Assembly: GCA_017938405.1 (NCBI GenBank)
Contig: JAGBBP010000034.1
Location: forward strand, 1 to 64,000
Direction of reading: 5' to 3'
DNA: 64,000 nt
Source of the DNA: Lachnospiraceae bacterium
Lineage (GTDB): Bacteria; Bacillota; Clostridia; Lachnospirales; Lachnospiraceae
Shown piece by piece: positions 18,242 through 26,869 of the stretch. The notes beneath the pieces were generated by a model, which was not told the DNA's origin, did not search any database, and worked only from the letters and a program-made list of their open reading frames with translations. The number at the start of each line of letters is the position of its first letter. Position 1 is the first letter of the stretch. Position numbers and translations under genes: made by a program.

Positions 18242-19981
18242 ATGCTTAAGTTGGCGAGATATTTGAGGAATTATAAAAAAGAAAGTATCATCGGACCGTT
18301 GTTTAAAATGCTGGAAGCTTTTTTTGAGCTTTTGGTACCGCTGGTGGTGGCGGATATGGTGGATAACGGGATTGCAAAGGGAGATAAGGCGTATATTTAC
18401 AAGGCGGCAATTATTATGGTGCTGCTTGGCGTGGTAGGTCTTGTATGTTCTTTGATTGCCCAGTTTTTTGCGGCGAAGGCTTCCGTGGGATTCGGTACGG
18501 AGCTGCGGGATGATTTGTTTGCCCATATGAACCGGCTGTCTTATGCGGAACTGGATAAGGCCGGGACGTCCACGTTGGTAACCCGGATTACCAGTGATAT
18601 GAATCAGGTACAATCCGGTGTAAATATGATTTTACGTTTGTTTCTGCGTTCCCCGTTTATTGTGGTCGGTGCGCTGGTGGCGGCCTTTTTGGTGAATGCA
18701 AAGGTGGCGGTGATTTTTGTCATTGCGGCGCCGATTCTGGCACTGATTATTTACGGAATTATGGTACTGACCATTCCTATGTATTCCAAAGCACAGAAGG
18801 CGTTAGATACCATTTCTCTTGCGACGAGAGAAGGTTTAAACGGTGCCAGAGTCATTCGTGCTTTCGGCAGACAGCAGGATGAGACAGAGGAATTTACCGA
18901 AGATTGTAACCGGCTGTTAAAGTTACAAAAGAGAGTGGGAAAAGTATCGGTTGCCATGAATCCGCTGACCTATGTGGTGGTGAATCTGGCCATTGCGGCA
19001 ATTATTATGCAGGGTGGGAAGCAGGTGGACGCCGGCGTGATTACCCAGGGTGAAGTGATGGCGCTGGTCAATTACATGACCCAGATTTTAAACGCACTGG
19101 TGGCATTGCAGGTGTTGATTGTTTCGTTCACAAAGGCAATGGCTTCCGCAAAACGTGTGAATGAAGTGTTGGCCCTTACACCAACGGTGTTGGATAAGGA
19201 AAGCTTCAGCCTGCAAAAAACAGGCGGAGAGGATGCTCCGGCGGTGGTATTCGACAATGTTTCTTTCACCTATCCGGGAGCAAAGGAAGAAGCACTGACG
19301 GGTCTTACCTTCGCTGTAAAGAAGGGACAGACCGTGGGTGTGATCGGCGGCACCGGTTCCGGTAAATCTTCTTTGGTAAATCTGCTTCCCCGTTTTTATG
19401 ACGTAACAAAGGGGGCGGTACTCATTGACGGCGTGGACGTACGGGACTACCCGCAGAGGGAACTGCGCAGTAAAATCGGCATGGTTCCTCAAAAGGCGAT
19501 ATTGTTTTCCGGTACGATACGGGACAATATGAAGTGGGGCAAGGAGGATGCTACGGATGAGGAAATCAACGAGGCGCTGCTCATTGCCCAGGCAAAGGAG
19601 TTTGTGGATGCCAAGGAAGGGCGTCTTGACTATATGTTAAACCAGGGCGGAAAGAATCTTTCCGGCGGTCAGAGACAACGTCTTACCATTGCAAGGGCTT
19701 TGGTGAGAAAACCGGAGATTTTGATTTTGGATGACAGTGCATCGGCATTGGATTTTGCTACGGATGCGGCACTTCGCCGGGCACTGACCGAGCGGACAAA
19801 AGGGATGACCGTGTTTATGGTATCCCAGCGTACCGCAACGATTCAGAATGCGGATGTGATTTTAGTTCTGGAAGACGGTGAAATCGTCGGTATCGGTACT
19901 CATAAAGAATTACAGGAGACTTGTGAGGTGTACAAAGAGATTTGTCAATCCCAGGTGTCCGCAGAGGAGGTGGAAGCATGA
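18242..19981 (+). CDS. Heterodimeric ABC exporter subunit with degenerate ATPase site
   Basis: 579 residues: six membrane helices (about 1-310) and one nucleotide-binding domain. Walker A is GGTGSGKSS (about 368), signature LSGGQRQR, Walker B ILILDDSASALD (about 492). The catalytic Glu after Walker B is replaced by Asp, and the switch His is replaced by Gln in VSQRTAT, marking the non-catalytic partner of a TM287/288 or BmrCD type heterodimer. It should pair with the next gene, which overlaps it by the sequence ATGA. Such exporters move drugs, lipids or peptides; the substrate is not predictable here. Confidence 0.93.
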   Translation: MLKLARYLRNYKKESIIGPLFKMLEAFFELLVPLVVADMVDNGIAKGDKAYIYKAAIIMVLLGVVGLVCSLIAQFFAAKASVGFGTELRDDLFAHMNRLSYAELDKAGTSTLVTRITSDMNQVQSGVNMILRLFLRSPFIVVGALVAAFLVNAKVAVIFVIAAPILALIIYGIMVLTIPMYSKAQKALDTISLATREGLNGARVIRAFGRQQDETEEFTEDCNRLLKLQKRVGKVSVAMNPLTYVVVNLAIAAIIMQGGKQVDAGVITQGEVMALVNYMTQILNALVALQVLIVSFTKAMASAKRVNEVLALTPTVLDKESFSLQKTGGEDAPAVVFDNVSFTYPGAKEEALTGLTFAVKKGQTVGVIGGTGSGKSSLVNLLPRFYDVTKGAVLIDGVDVRDYPQRELRSKIGMVPQKAILFSGTIRDNMKWGKEDATDEEINEALLIAQAKEFVDAKEGRLDYMLNQGGKNLSGGQRQRLTIARALVRKPEILILDDSASALDFATDAALRRALTERTKGMTVFMVSQRTATIQNADVILVLEDGEIVGIGTHKELQETCEVYKEICQSQVSAEEVEA

Positions 19982-21750
19982 GAAAGAAAACCGGAAACTC
20001 TGCAACCTTATTTCGTGTGATTGGGTTAATCAAGCCGTATTTATGGCTTCTTGGCCTTTCTTTAGTATTTGCGGTGGTGACAGTAGTTACGACCTTATAT
20101 GCGCCGGTCTTGACCGGACAGGCTATTGACCATGTGGTGGCACCGGGGAAGGTGGATTTTGATGCCATTGTTCCGATCTTGGTTCGTCTTTTGGTTGTGG
20201 TCGGGATCATGGCAGCATCCAGCTGGCTGATGGGCTTATGTAACAACCGGATTGCCTTCCATGTGGTGCGTGACCTTCGTACGAAGGTGTATGCCCATGT
20301 ACAGAATTTGCCGCTGGGTTACTTGGATTCTCACCCGAACGGGGATACCTTAAGCCGTATTATTACGGATATCGACCAATTATCCGATGGTTTACTCATG
20401 GGATTTTCCCAGCTCTTTACCGGCGTGGTAACGATTGTGGCTACCTTGGGATTTATGCTGTCTATTCACGTAGGAATTGCGCTTTTGGTAGTGGTACTGA
20501 CTCCGGTATCCTTGTTTGTGGCAGCTTTTATTGCAAAACGTACCTATTCTTTGTTCCAGGCCCAGTCCAAGGTACGGGCAGAGATGACTTCTCTTGTGGA
20601 AGAACTGGTGGGAAATCAGAAAGTAGTAACCGCTTTTAACTATGAAGAAACGGCGGAGCATCGCTTCCGGGATGTGAATCACCGCTTACAGAAGGTGGGG
20701 ATCAAGGCGATTTTCTTCTCTTCCCTGACCAATCCGTGTACCCGTTTTGTAAACGGTCTGGTGTATACCGGTGTCGGTATTTTCGGTGGCTTTGTGGCAC
20801 TTACGGCAGGTCCGGCGGTACTGACCATCGGTCAGTTGTCCTGTTTCTTGTCTTATGCAAACCAGTATACCAAGCCGTTTAATGAGATTTCTTCCGTAAT
20901 TACGGAGTTGCAGAATGCCCTTGCTTCCGCAAAGCGTGTGTTTGATTTGTTGGATGAGCCGGAGCAGATACCGGATAAGGAAGATGCGGTGGTGCTTACA
21001 GAGGCGGAAGGGAATGTGGGACTTTCCCATGTGGCGTTCTCCTATGTTCCGGAGGTACCGCTCCTTAAAGATGTGAACTTAAATGTAAAGCCAGGCCAGC
21101 GGGTGGCCATTGTAGGACCTACCGGTTGCGGTAAGACAACGTTAATCAATTTGCTGATGCGTTTTTACGATGTAAATAAGGGAACCATTACGGTGGACGG
21201 TACGGATATCCGGGATATGACCAGAGAGTCTTTGCGGGGAAACTACGGTATGGTGTTGCAGGAGACCTGGTTAAAGGCCGGTACCATTGCGGAAAATATT
21301 GCTTACGGACGACCGGATGCCACCATGGAGGAAATTGTGGAAGCGGCCAAGGCGTCCTATGCCCATAACTTTATCCGCCGGTTAAAGGACGGTTATGAAA
21401 CGGTGATTGCGGAGGATGGAGGAAATCTTTCCCAGGGGCAAAAGCAGCTTTTGTGTATTGCGCGGGTAATGCTTTGTCTGCCGCCGATGTTAATCTTAGA
21501 CGAGGCGACTTCTTCCATTGATACCCGTATGGAAGTGCGGATTCAGCGGGCTTTTCATAAGATGATGAAGGGACGTACCAGTTTTATTGTGGCCCACCGG
21601 TTATCTACCATCCGGGAAGCGGATATGATACTGGTAATGAAAGACGGCGATATTATCGAACAGGGCACCCATGAGGAACTGTTGGCGCAGGGTGGATTTT
21701 ATCATAAATTGTATTACAGCGGAGTTCCGGAACAGCAGGGAGCGGAATAG
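19978..21750 (+). CDS. Heterodimeric ABC exporter subunit with consensus ATPase site
   Basis: 590 residues with six membrane helices and an ATPase domain: Walker A GPTGCGKTT (about 380), signature LSQGQKQLL, Walker B LILDEATSSID (about 505) with the catalytic Glu present, and a normal switch His in VAHRLSTI. The signature deviates from LSGGQ (Gly to Gln), as expected for the half that completes the partner's degenerate site. ATG 19978 overlaps the stop of the first subunit (ATGA) and follows GGAGGTGG, so it is preferred over an upstream GTG at 19942. The two subunits form one exporter. Confidence 0.93.
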   Translation: MRKKTGNSATLFRVIGLIKPYLWLLGLSLVFAVVTVVTTLYAPVLTGQAIDHVVAPGKVDFDAIVPILVRLLVVVGIMAASSWLMGLCNNRIAFHVVRDLRTKVYAHVQNLPLGYLDSHPNGDTLSRIITDIDQLSDGLLMGFSQLFTGVVTIVATLGFMLSIHVGIALLVVVLTPVSLFVAAFIAKRTYSLFQAQSKVRAEMTSLVEELVGNQKVVTAFNYEETAEHRFRDVNHRLQKVGIKAIFFSSLTNPCTRFVNGLVYTGVGIFGGFVALTAGPAVLTIGQLSCFLSYANQYTKPFNEISSVITELQNALASAKRVFDLLDEPEQIPDKEDAVVLTEAEGNVGLSHVAFSYVPEVPLLKDVNLNVKPGQRVAIVGPTGCGKTTLINLLMRFYDVNKGTITVDGTDIRDMTRESLRGNYGMVLQETWLKAGTIAENIAYGRPDATMEEIVEAAKASYAHNFIRRLKDGYETVIAEDGGNLSQGQKQLLCIARVMLCLPPMLILDEATSSIDTRMEVRIQRAFHKMMKGRTSFIVAHRLSTIREADMILVMKDGDIIEQGTHEELLAQGGFYHKLYYSGVPEQQGAE

Positions 21751-21771
21751 TTTAAATTTTTTTTAAAGATT

Positions 21772-21806
21772 GGTCACCTTTTTTCAAAAAATCAGTATTA
21801 TAAGTG
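21772..21806 (+). promoter_or_regulatory. Putative ECF-sigma promoter, sigma gene copy
   Basis: GGTCACC (21772-21778), 16 nt, GTATTATAAGTG (21795-21806). The same two blocks at the same 16-nt spacing precede the lipoprotein gene at 23142, which suggests autoregulation by the ECF sigma factor encoded next. Confidence 0.65.
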
Positions 21807-21817
21807 AAGGACACGAT

Positions 21818-22417
21818 ATGGAACAGAAAAACTCATTGGAAAAATACGAGGCGACAACTTCATATGGGAATACGGACGAAGCTTCTTTTGGCAACGGGCA
21901 ACCACCGAGACTTCCGAAAGAGATTACAGAAGCGGTAGTCCGCTATTATTCACCCATGGTGTATCGAATCGCATTGACGAGAACACAGTCAAAAACCGAT
22001 ACCGATGATATTTTTCAGGAGGTATTCCTTAAGTTGGTTTCCTGTGAAAAAGAATTTGAAACCGAGGAGCACAGAAAGGCATGGATTATTAAGGTAACCA
22101 TCAATTGTTGCAATTCCCACTTTGTTGCTCCGTGGCATAAAAATGTGACTTCCATGGATGATGTGATGCTGTCTCAGGTTGCGGGAGCAACGGAGGAGAT
22201 GCAGGATTCCTCCGAAAAGGAAGATCTTTATGCACAGGTACTGAAACTTCCGAAGGATATGCGGGACGTGATTTTACTGTTTTATTATGAGGATTTGTCC
22301 GTTCGTGAGATTTCAACTATCTTACAGACTTCCGAAGCAAATGTGAAAAAACGTTTGTCCAGAGCAAGACAGAAGCTCAGACTGGAATTGGAAGAAGAAA
22401 GGAACGGCTCTTTATGA
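21818..22417 (+). CDS. ECF-type RNA polymerase sigma factor
   Basis: 199 residues. Region 2 is recognisable (YYSPMVYRIALTRT, then DTDDIFQEVFLKL, about 42-80) and region 4 gives the helix-turn-helix (about 140-185: LPKDMRDVILLFYYEDLS, VREISTILQTSEANVKKRL). There is no region 3, as usual for ECF sigma factors. The N-terminal 30 residues are polar and unusual. ATG 21818 is chosen because GAAGGA precedes it and because the frame start at 21770 overlaps the promoter. The anti-sigma gene overlaps its stop (ATGA). Confidence 0.9.
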   Translation: MEQKNSLEKYEATTSYGNTDEASFGNGQPPRLPKEITEAVVRYYSPMVYRIALTRTQSKTDTDDIFQEVFLKLVSCEKEFETEEHRKAWIIKVTINCCNSHFVAPWHKNVTSMDDVMLSQVAGATEEMQDSSEKEDLYAQVLKLPKDMRDVILLFYYEDLSVREISTILQTSEANVKKRLSRARQKLRLELEEERNGSL

Positions 22418-23010
22418 GAAAAGAAGATTTAAAGGCAGAGCTTAGTAAGATAAATCCACCGGAAGATTTGATTCGTGCTACTCTTATGAAAATGGAAGAG
22501 GCGAAGGAGAAGAAAGAGAATTCCTTCTTTTCCTTTGTAAAAGGCTTTCGTTATAAGACGGCAACCCTTGCTACGGCATGCTGTGCATTGGTACTGATTT
22601 TGGGAATCGGCGTGATGACCGGAAATCGTAAAGAGGAAAATCCGTCGGTAATAGATTCCCGGATGGGACAAGAAGGTCCGGTAATGCAAAACGACGAACT
22701 GCGGATTGTGGCATACACGCCGGAGCAGGATGCGGATATCACCCGGGTAAAAGGCGAGTTGCTATCCTGTAGCCTTTCCGAAGTAACGGCCGAAGAGGCA
22801 GCGGAAGGGATTGTAGCCCACGGAGTTCTTACCATTGAACGGGAGGATGGAACGGCACTCTCCGCGGATGTACTGTTTCAGGAGCAGGATGCGTTTATGC
22901 AGTTGACGAATTGGATTTCCGAAGAGATTTATTTTGCTATGGTATGTGAAGAAAAGGACGGAGAGGCCCGTTATTATGTAACGGAAGTGTCCACGGAAGA
23001 AAAAAATTAA
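22414..23010 (+). CDS. Membrane anti-sigma factor
   Basis: 198 residues: a cytoplasmic N-terminus of about 48 residues with a helical, charged start, one membrane helix (about 49-70, ATLATACCALVLILGIGVM), and an extracellular C-terminal domain of about 125 residues. No zinc-finger HxxxCxxC is seen, so it is not a ZAS-type factor. Position decides the call: translationally coupled by ATGA to the ECF sigma gene and followed by a gene with the same promoter. The signal sensed by the outer domain is unknown. Confidence 0.75.
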   Translation: MRKEDLKAELSKINPPEDLIRATLMKMEEAKEKKENSFFSFVKGFRYKTATLATACCALVLILGIGVMTGNRKEENPSVIDSRMGQEGPVMQNDELRIVAYTPEQDADITRVKGELLSCSLSEVTAEEAAEGIVAHGVLTIEREDGTALSADVLFQEQDAFMQLTNWISEEIYFAMVCEEKDGEARYYVTEVSTEEKN

Positions 23011-23027
23011 TTTTTTTTGTAAAATGC

Positions 23028-23062
23028 GGTCACCTTTTGTAACTTTCACGGTATTATAAGTG
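23028..23062 (+). promoter_or_regulatory. Putative ECF-sigma promoter, lipoprotein copy
   Basis: GGTCACC (23028-23034), 16 nt, GTATTATAAGTG (23051-23062); both blocks and the spacing are identical to the site at 21772, while the spacer differs. Confidence 0.65.
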
Positions 23063-23141
23063 GAAGGGACAGGTTGCCCCCTTACAAAAGCGATAGTAAA
23101 AAGATAAAATGAAGAAATTGAAGATGAAAGGGAGAATAAGA

Positions 23142-24176
23142 ATGAGAAAATTATTAGCAGTAGTACTTTCTTTAACCATGATTTTTAGCATGGCAGCATG
23201 CGGCAAGAAGGATGAGGAGAAGAATCCGGCAGAGAACAATACCGTAACTTCTACTCCGGCACCGGAAGCAGAGAATAAGGATAACAGTGTGATTACACCG
23301 GAATTTGCGGCAGGTACCGCAGGCGAAAAGTTTTGGAACGAGTTCCTTGAAACTATGAAGGCAAATCCGGAGACTGCTCCGATTGACATGGCAAATAAGT
23401 TAGTTACTAACCCGTTGATTCAGTTCATGGGCGGTGCCGCAGAAGTAGAGCCGGGATTTTTAAACGGATTTGAAGGAGAACTTGCCGGCTTTGAAAAGGG
23501 TGCAATGTTTGGCCCGATGATGGGTTCCATCGCATTTATCGGTTATGTGTTTGAGCTGGAAGACGGTGCGGATGTAAAGGCATTTGTTGAGACGCTTAAG
23601 AATCAGGCAAATCCGAGATGGAACATCTGTGTAACCGCAGATTATACCCAGGTGGGTGCGTATGAGAATACCGTATACTTCTTAATGTATCCGGCTGAGA
23701 TGGATAACGCTGCTCCGGAAGGCGGCGAAGGTGCAGGTGAAGCAACCGTGATTTATCCGGAAGTTGCAGAGAATACTTGGGGTGAGACCCTTTGGGAAGC
23801 ATTTGAGACCAATATGAACGACAATCCGGCAGCTACTCCGGTGGATGCGGCTTTCATGCTTGCTATTCATGAGTCTATTCCGGAGGAGGCTTCGTTTGGT
23901 GCTTCTGAGATTTTGCCGGGTTTCCTGAATGGTTTTGATAATTATGAAGTTACCGATTTCAAGAGTGGTGCAATGTTTGGCCCGATGATGGGTTCTGTTC
24001 CGTTTGCAGGTTATATTTTCGAGTTAGAGGAAGGCGCGGATGTAGAAAACTTCATGACCGACCTTAGCGAGAATTGTAATCCGGCATGGAATGTTTGCGT
24101 TGAGGCAGACCAGACCGTAGTAGGAGCTTACAACAACATGGTATTCTTCCTGATGTGTCCGAATTCCGCAAATTAA
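23142..24176 (+). CDS. Lipoprotein with tandem duplicated domain, likely ECF target
   Basis: 344 residues. Signal peptide with lipobox SMAAC (Cys about residue 20), then a polar linker and two homologous domains of about 130 residues. Each contains a W-x-x-F/L start, PGFLNGF, a GAMFGPMMGS block, FELE-x-GADV and a closing W-N-x-C-V ... VGAY-N-V-FFLM/YFLM stretch. I do not recognise the domain family. The shared promoter with the ECF sigma gene suggests it is part of that envelope response. ATG 23142 has AAAGGGA upstream; the ATG at 23109 lacks a good ribosome site and would bury the signal peptide. Monocistronic. Confidence 0.85.
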   Translation: MRKLLAVVLSLTMIFSMAACGKKDEEKNPAENNTVTSTPAPEAENKDNSVITPEFAAGTAGEKFWNEFLETMKANPETAPIDMANKLVTNPLIQFMGGAAEVEPGFLNGFEGELAGFEKGAMFGPMMGSIAFIGYVFELEDGADVKAFVETLKNQANPRWNICVTADYTQVGAYENTVYFLMYPAEMDNAAPEGGEGAGEATVIYPEVAENTWGETLWEAFETNMNDNPAATPVDAAFMLAIHESIPEEASFGASEILPGFLNGFDNYEVTDFKSGAMFGPMMGSVPFAGYIFELEEGADVENFMTDLSENCNPAWNVCVEADQTVVGAYNNMVFFLMCPNSAN

Positions 24177-24199
24177 TTTGTATAAATAAGTGAATAACG

Positions 24200-24230
24200 G
24201 GGCACTTCCTATAAGAGGTGCCCTTATTTT
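24200..24230 (+). terminator. Rho-independent terminator
   Basis: GGGCACTTC (24200-24208) pairs with GAGGTGCCC (24215-24223), then TTATTTT. Confidence 0.88.
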
Positions 24231-24248
24231 ATGAAAGGAGGGATTCTT

Positions 24249-25652
24249 CTGTTATTCTCTACCATCAGTTTTATTTATTACTTTTTGGCAGCGGTACTTT
24301 TGCTTTATTTTATTGTGCCGTTTAAGTTGAAGAATCTGGTATTACTTGTAGCAAGTTTGTTCTTCTATTTTTACGGAGAACCGGTGTATACCTTACTTAT
24401 GATTGCGACGATTTTGTCCAGTTACATTCACGGACTTTTAATAGACAAGTTCCGCGGCACGGTATGGTCCAAGGTGTTTCTTTGGTCCAGTGTCATTACC
24501 AGTATCGGTGCGTTAGGATTCTTTAAGTATTCGGATTTCTTTATCAGCAATGTGAATTCCATATTTAAGACCGATTTCGCACTTTTGGGGCTGGCACTGC
24601 CCATCGGTATCAGCTTCTATACCTTCCAGACCTTAAGCTATACCATTGATGTATATCGCGGAGAGGCGAAGGTGCAGAAAAGCCCGATTCGTCTGGCGAC
24701 TTATGTTGCACTGTTTCCGCAGCTGATTGCGGGACCTATCGTGCGTTATACCACGGTAGAGGAGGAACTTTCCCACAGAACTCATTCCTTTGAGAATTTC
24801 GGATACGGTGTCACCCGTTTTATCATCGGTCTTTCCAAAAAGGTGCTGATTGCGGATACCTTGGGCGGTCTTGCAAAGACCATGCACGGCATGGAAGAAG
24901 CTACGGTGGCAGGATACTGGATGTATGCGGTTGCCATTTCCCTGCAGTTATACTTTGACTTTTCCGGTTATTCGGATATGGCCATCGGTCTCGGACGGAT
25001 TTTCGGATTTCATTTCCTTGAGAACTTTAACTATCCGTTTATTTCAAAGAGTATTGCGGAGTTCTGGAGAAGATGGCACATGTCCCTCGGCACCTGGTTC
25101 CGTGATTATGTATATATTCCGATGGGCGGAAATCGCGTAGGAAAGGGTCGTTGGTTCTTTAATATCTTGACCGTATGGTTTTTGACCGGTTTCTGGCACG
25201 GCGCGGACTGGACCTTTATTATTTGGGGCTTGTACTTTGCGGCATTCCTTTTGCTGGAGAAGTTTGTACTGAACAAAGTATTTGCGAAACTTCCGAAGTT
25301 TGTATCCCACATTTATGTGGTAATCGCAATTTTAATCAGCTTTGTTATTTTCAGCGGCAGCGGATTATCCGGAGCAATGGCAGACCTTGGAAATATGTTC
25401 GGCTTCGGCGGTATTTCCTTCTGGTCTTCTGAAACCGCATATTATTTGGGAAGCTACGGTATTGTGCTTGTAGCAGCGGTTTTAGGTGCCACACCGCTTG
25501 TGAAGAACTGTGTATTGAAGATAAAAGAGACGAAGGCAGGTGCGCTGGTGTGTGACATTTTAGAACCGGTATTTGCGGTGGCCATGCTTCTTATTGTAAC
25601 GGCATATTTTGTGGACGGCTCCTTCAGCCCGTTCCTGTATTTCAGATTCTAA
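24249..25652 (+). CDS. MBOAT-family membrane O-acyltransferase
   Basis: 467 residues with about ten membrane helices, of the AlgI/DltB/PatA class that passes acetyl or other acyl groups across the membrane to extracellular polysaccharide. The MBOAT signatures are visible: FWRRWHMSLGTWFRDYVYIP (about 270) and the catalytic His in GFWHGADWTF (about 313). The start is probably CTG 24249: GGAGGG lies 6 nt upstream, and the product then begins MLFSTISFIYYF as is usual in this family; the ATG at 24231 overlaps the terminator and precedes the ribosome site. The DHHW partner gene follows after 15 bp. Confidence 0.92.
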   Translation: MLFSTISFIYYFLAAVLLLYFIVPFKLKNLVLLVASLFFYFYGEPVYTLLMIATILSSYIHGLLIDKFRGTVWSKVFLWSSVITSIGALGFFKYSDFFISNVNSIFKTDFALLGLALPIGISFYTFQTLSYTIDVYRGEAKVQKSPIRLATYVALFPQLIAGPIVRYTTVEEELSHRTHSFENFGYGVTRFIIGLSKKVLIADTLGGLAKTMHGMEEATVAGYWMYAVAISLQLYFDFSGYSDMAIGLGRIFGFHFLENFNYPFISKSIAEFWRRWHMSLGTWFRDYVYIPMGGNRVGKGRWFFNILTVWFLTGFWHGADWTFIIWGLYFAAFLLLEKFVLNKVFAKLPKFVSHIYVVIAILISFVIFSGSGLSGAMADLGNMFGFGGISFWSSETAYYLGSYGIVLVAAVLGATPLVKNCVLKIKETKAGALVCDILEPVFAVAMLLIVTAYFVDGSFSPFLYFRF

Positions 25653-25667
25653 AGGAGGGAGATTAGA

Positions 25668-26777
25668 ATGCAGAAAAAAATAAAAAATATTGCAGTAACG
25701 TTCTCGTTTTTAATCGCCCTTGCGTTTTTGGTGGGCATGTGCGTGAAAATGTATTTAAATCCGGTGGCTACATCGGATAGCGAGAGAAGACCTTTGGCGC
25801 AGTTTCCTACGGAGATTACCTGGGAAAGTATTGTGGACCGGACTTCCATTGAGAAGTTTGAGGATTATTCCGTGGACCAGTTCCCGTTTCGTGAGTTCTT
25901 CCGCGGTTTAAAGGCAAAGTTCCAGCTGTACGTGATGGGACTTGACGAGAACAACGGACTTGCGGTGAAGGACGGTTATATTGCGAAAATCGAGCCGGAG
26001 TTTACGGAAGAGATTGTGGAATATTCCATCGGCAGACTGCAGTATGTTTACGAGAAATTTTTGAAGGAAAACGGTGGAGATAAGTATGTGGCATTGATTC
26101 CGGATAAGAATTATTTCTTAGGAAAAGAGTACGGTTATCCGGCACCGGATTATGATAAGCTGGCGGAGGATGTAAGAGCTGCGCTTTCCGGAATGACGTA
26201 TATCGATCTTTTCGAAACGTTGGAACTGGAGGATTACTACAGAACCGATACCCATTGGAGCCAGGACAAAATCGGTGCGGTGGCAGATAAGCTATTAGCG
26301 GAGCTTGGTGCGGCAGACCGTGTGACCGGTGACTATAAGGAGAATACCCTGTATCCGTTTTACGGTGTATATTACGGACAGAGTGCCTTAAAGCCTACAC
26401 CGGATACCATTACCTACCTGACCAGTGATATTCTGGATAACTGCACGGTATATGATTACGAGACCGGTCAGACCTACGGTATTTATGATTTTGAGAAGTT
26501 CGAAGGTAAGGACGGATACGATTTCTTCCTTTCCGGAACGAAAGCGCTGCTTCGTGTGGATAATCCGAATGCAACCACCGACGATGAGTTAATCATTTTC
26601 CGTGATTCTTTCGGCTCCAGTATTACTCCGCTTTTGGCAGAGGGGTACAAGAGTATTTATCTGGTGGACATCCGTTATGTGATGCCGGATTTGTTGGATC
26701 GTTTTATCGATTTCGAAGGAAAGGATACCCTGTTCCTTTACAGTGCGTTGATTTTAAACAGTAAGTCCTTTAAGTAA
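25668..26777 (+). CDS. DHHW-family (AlgJ/AlgX-like) extracellular acyl-transfer protein
   Basis: 369 residues, one N-terminal membrane helix (about 5-27), the rest outside. The motif YRTDTHWSQ (about 190) supplies the Asp-x-His-Trp pair of the DHHW/SGNH-like family, and IIFRDSFGSS (about 305) carries the likely nucleophile region. These proteins work with MBOAT acyltransferases in O-acetylating exported polysaccharides; the adjacent upstream MBOAT gene supports that. The polymer could be the glycerol-phosphate polymer encoded at 44-54 kb, but this is only a guess. AAAGGAGGG precedes ATG 25668. Confidence 0.88.
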   Translation: MQKKIKNIAVTFSFLIALAFLVGMCVKMYLNPVATSDSERRPLAQFPTEITWESIVDRTSIEKFEDYSVDQFPFREFFRGLKAKFQLYVMGLDENNGLAVKDGYIAKIEPEFTEEIVEYSIGRLQYVYEKFLKENGGDKYVALIPDKNYFLGKEYGYPAPDYDKLAEDVRAALSGMTYIDLFETLELEDYYRTDTHWSQDKIGAVADKLLAELGAADRVTGDYKENTLYPFYGVYYGQSALKPTPDTITYLTSDILDNCTVYDYETGQTYGIYDFEKFEGKDGYDFFLSGTKALLRVDNPNATTDDELIIFRDSFGSSITPLLAEGYKSIYLVDIRYVMPDLLDRFIDFEGKDTLFLYSALILNSKSFK

Positions 26778-26816
26778 GAAAAAGATTTCAAAAGAATTAC
26801 GAAGGGAAAGAAAAGA

Positions 26817-26844
26817 GGGGCGTCGCTTTGGCGATGCCCCTTTT
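26817..26844 (+). terminator. Rho-independent terminator
   Basis: Stem GGGGCGTCGC (26817-26826) with GCGATGCCCC (26831-26840), one G-T pair, then TTTT. It separates the acylation genes from the converging rpoD. Confidence 0.88.
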
Positions 26845-26869
26845 GTATTTGTATTGATGAAAAACAAAT

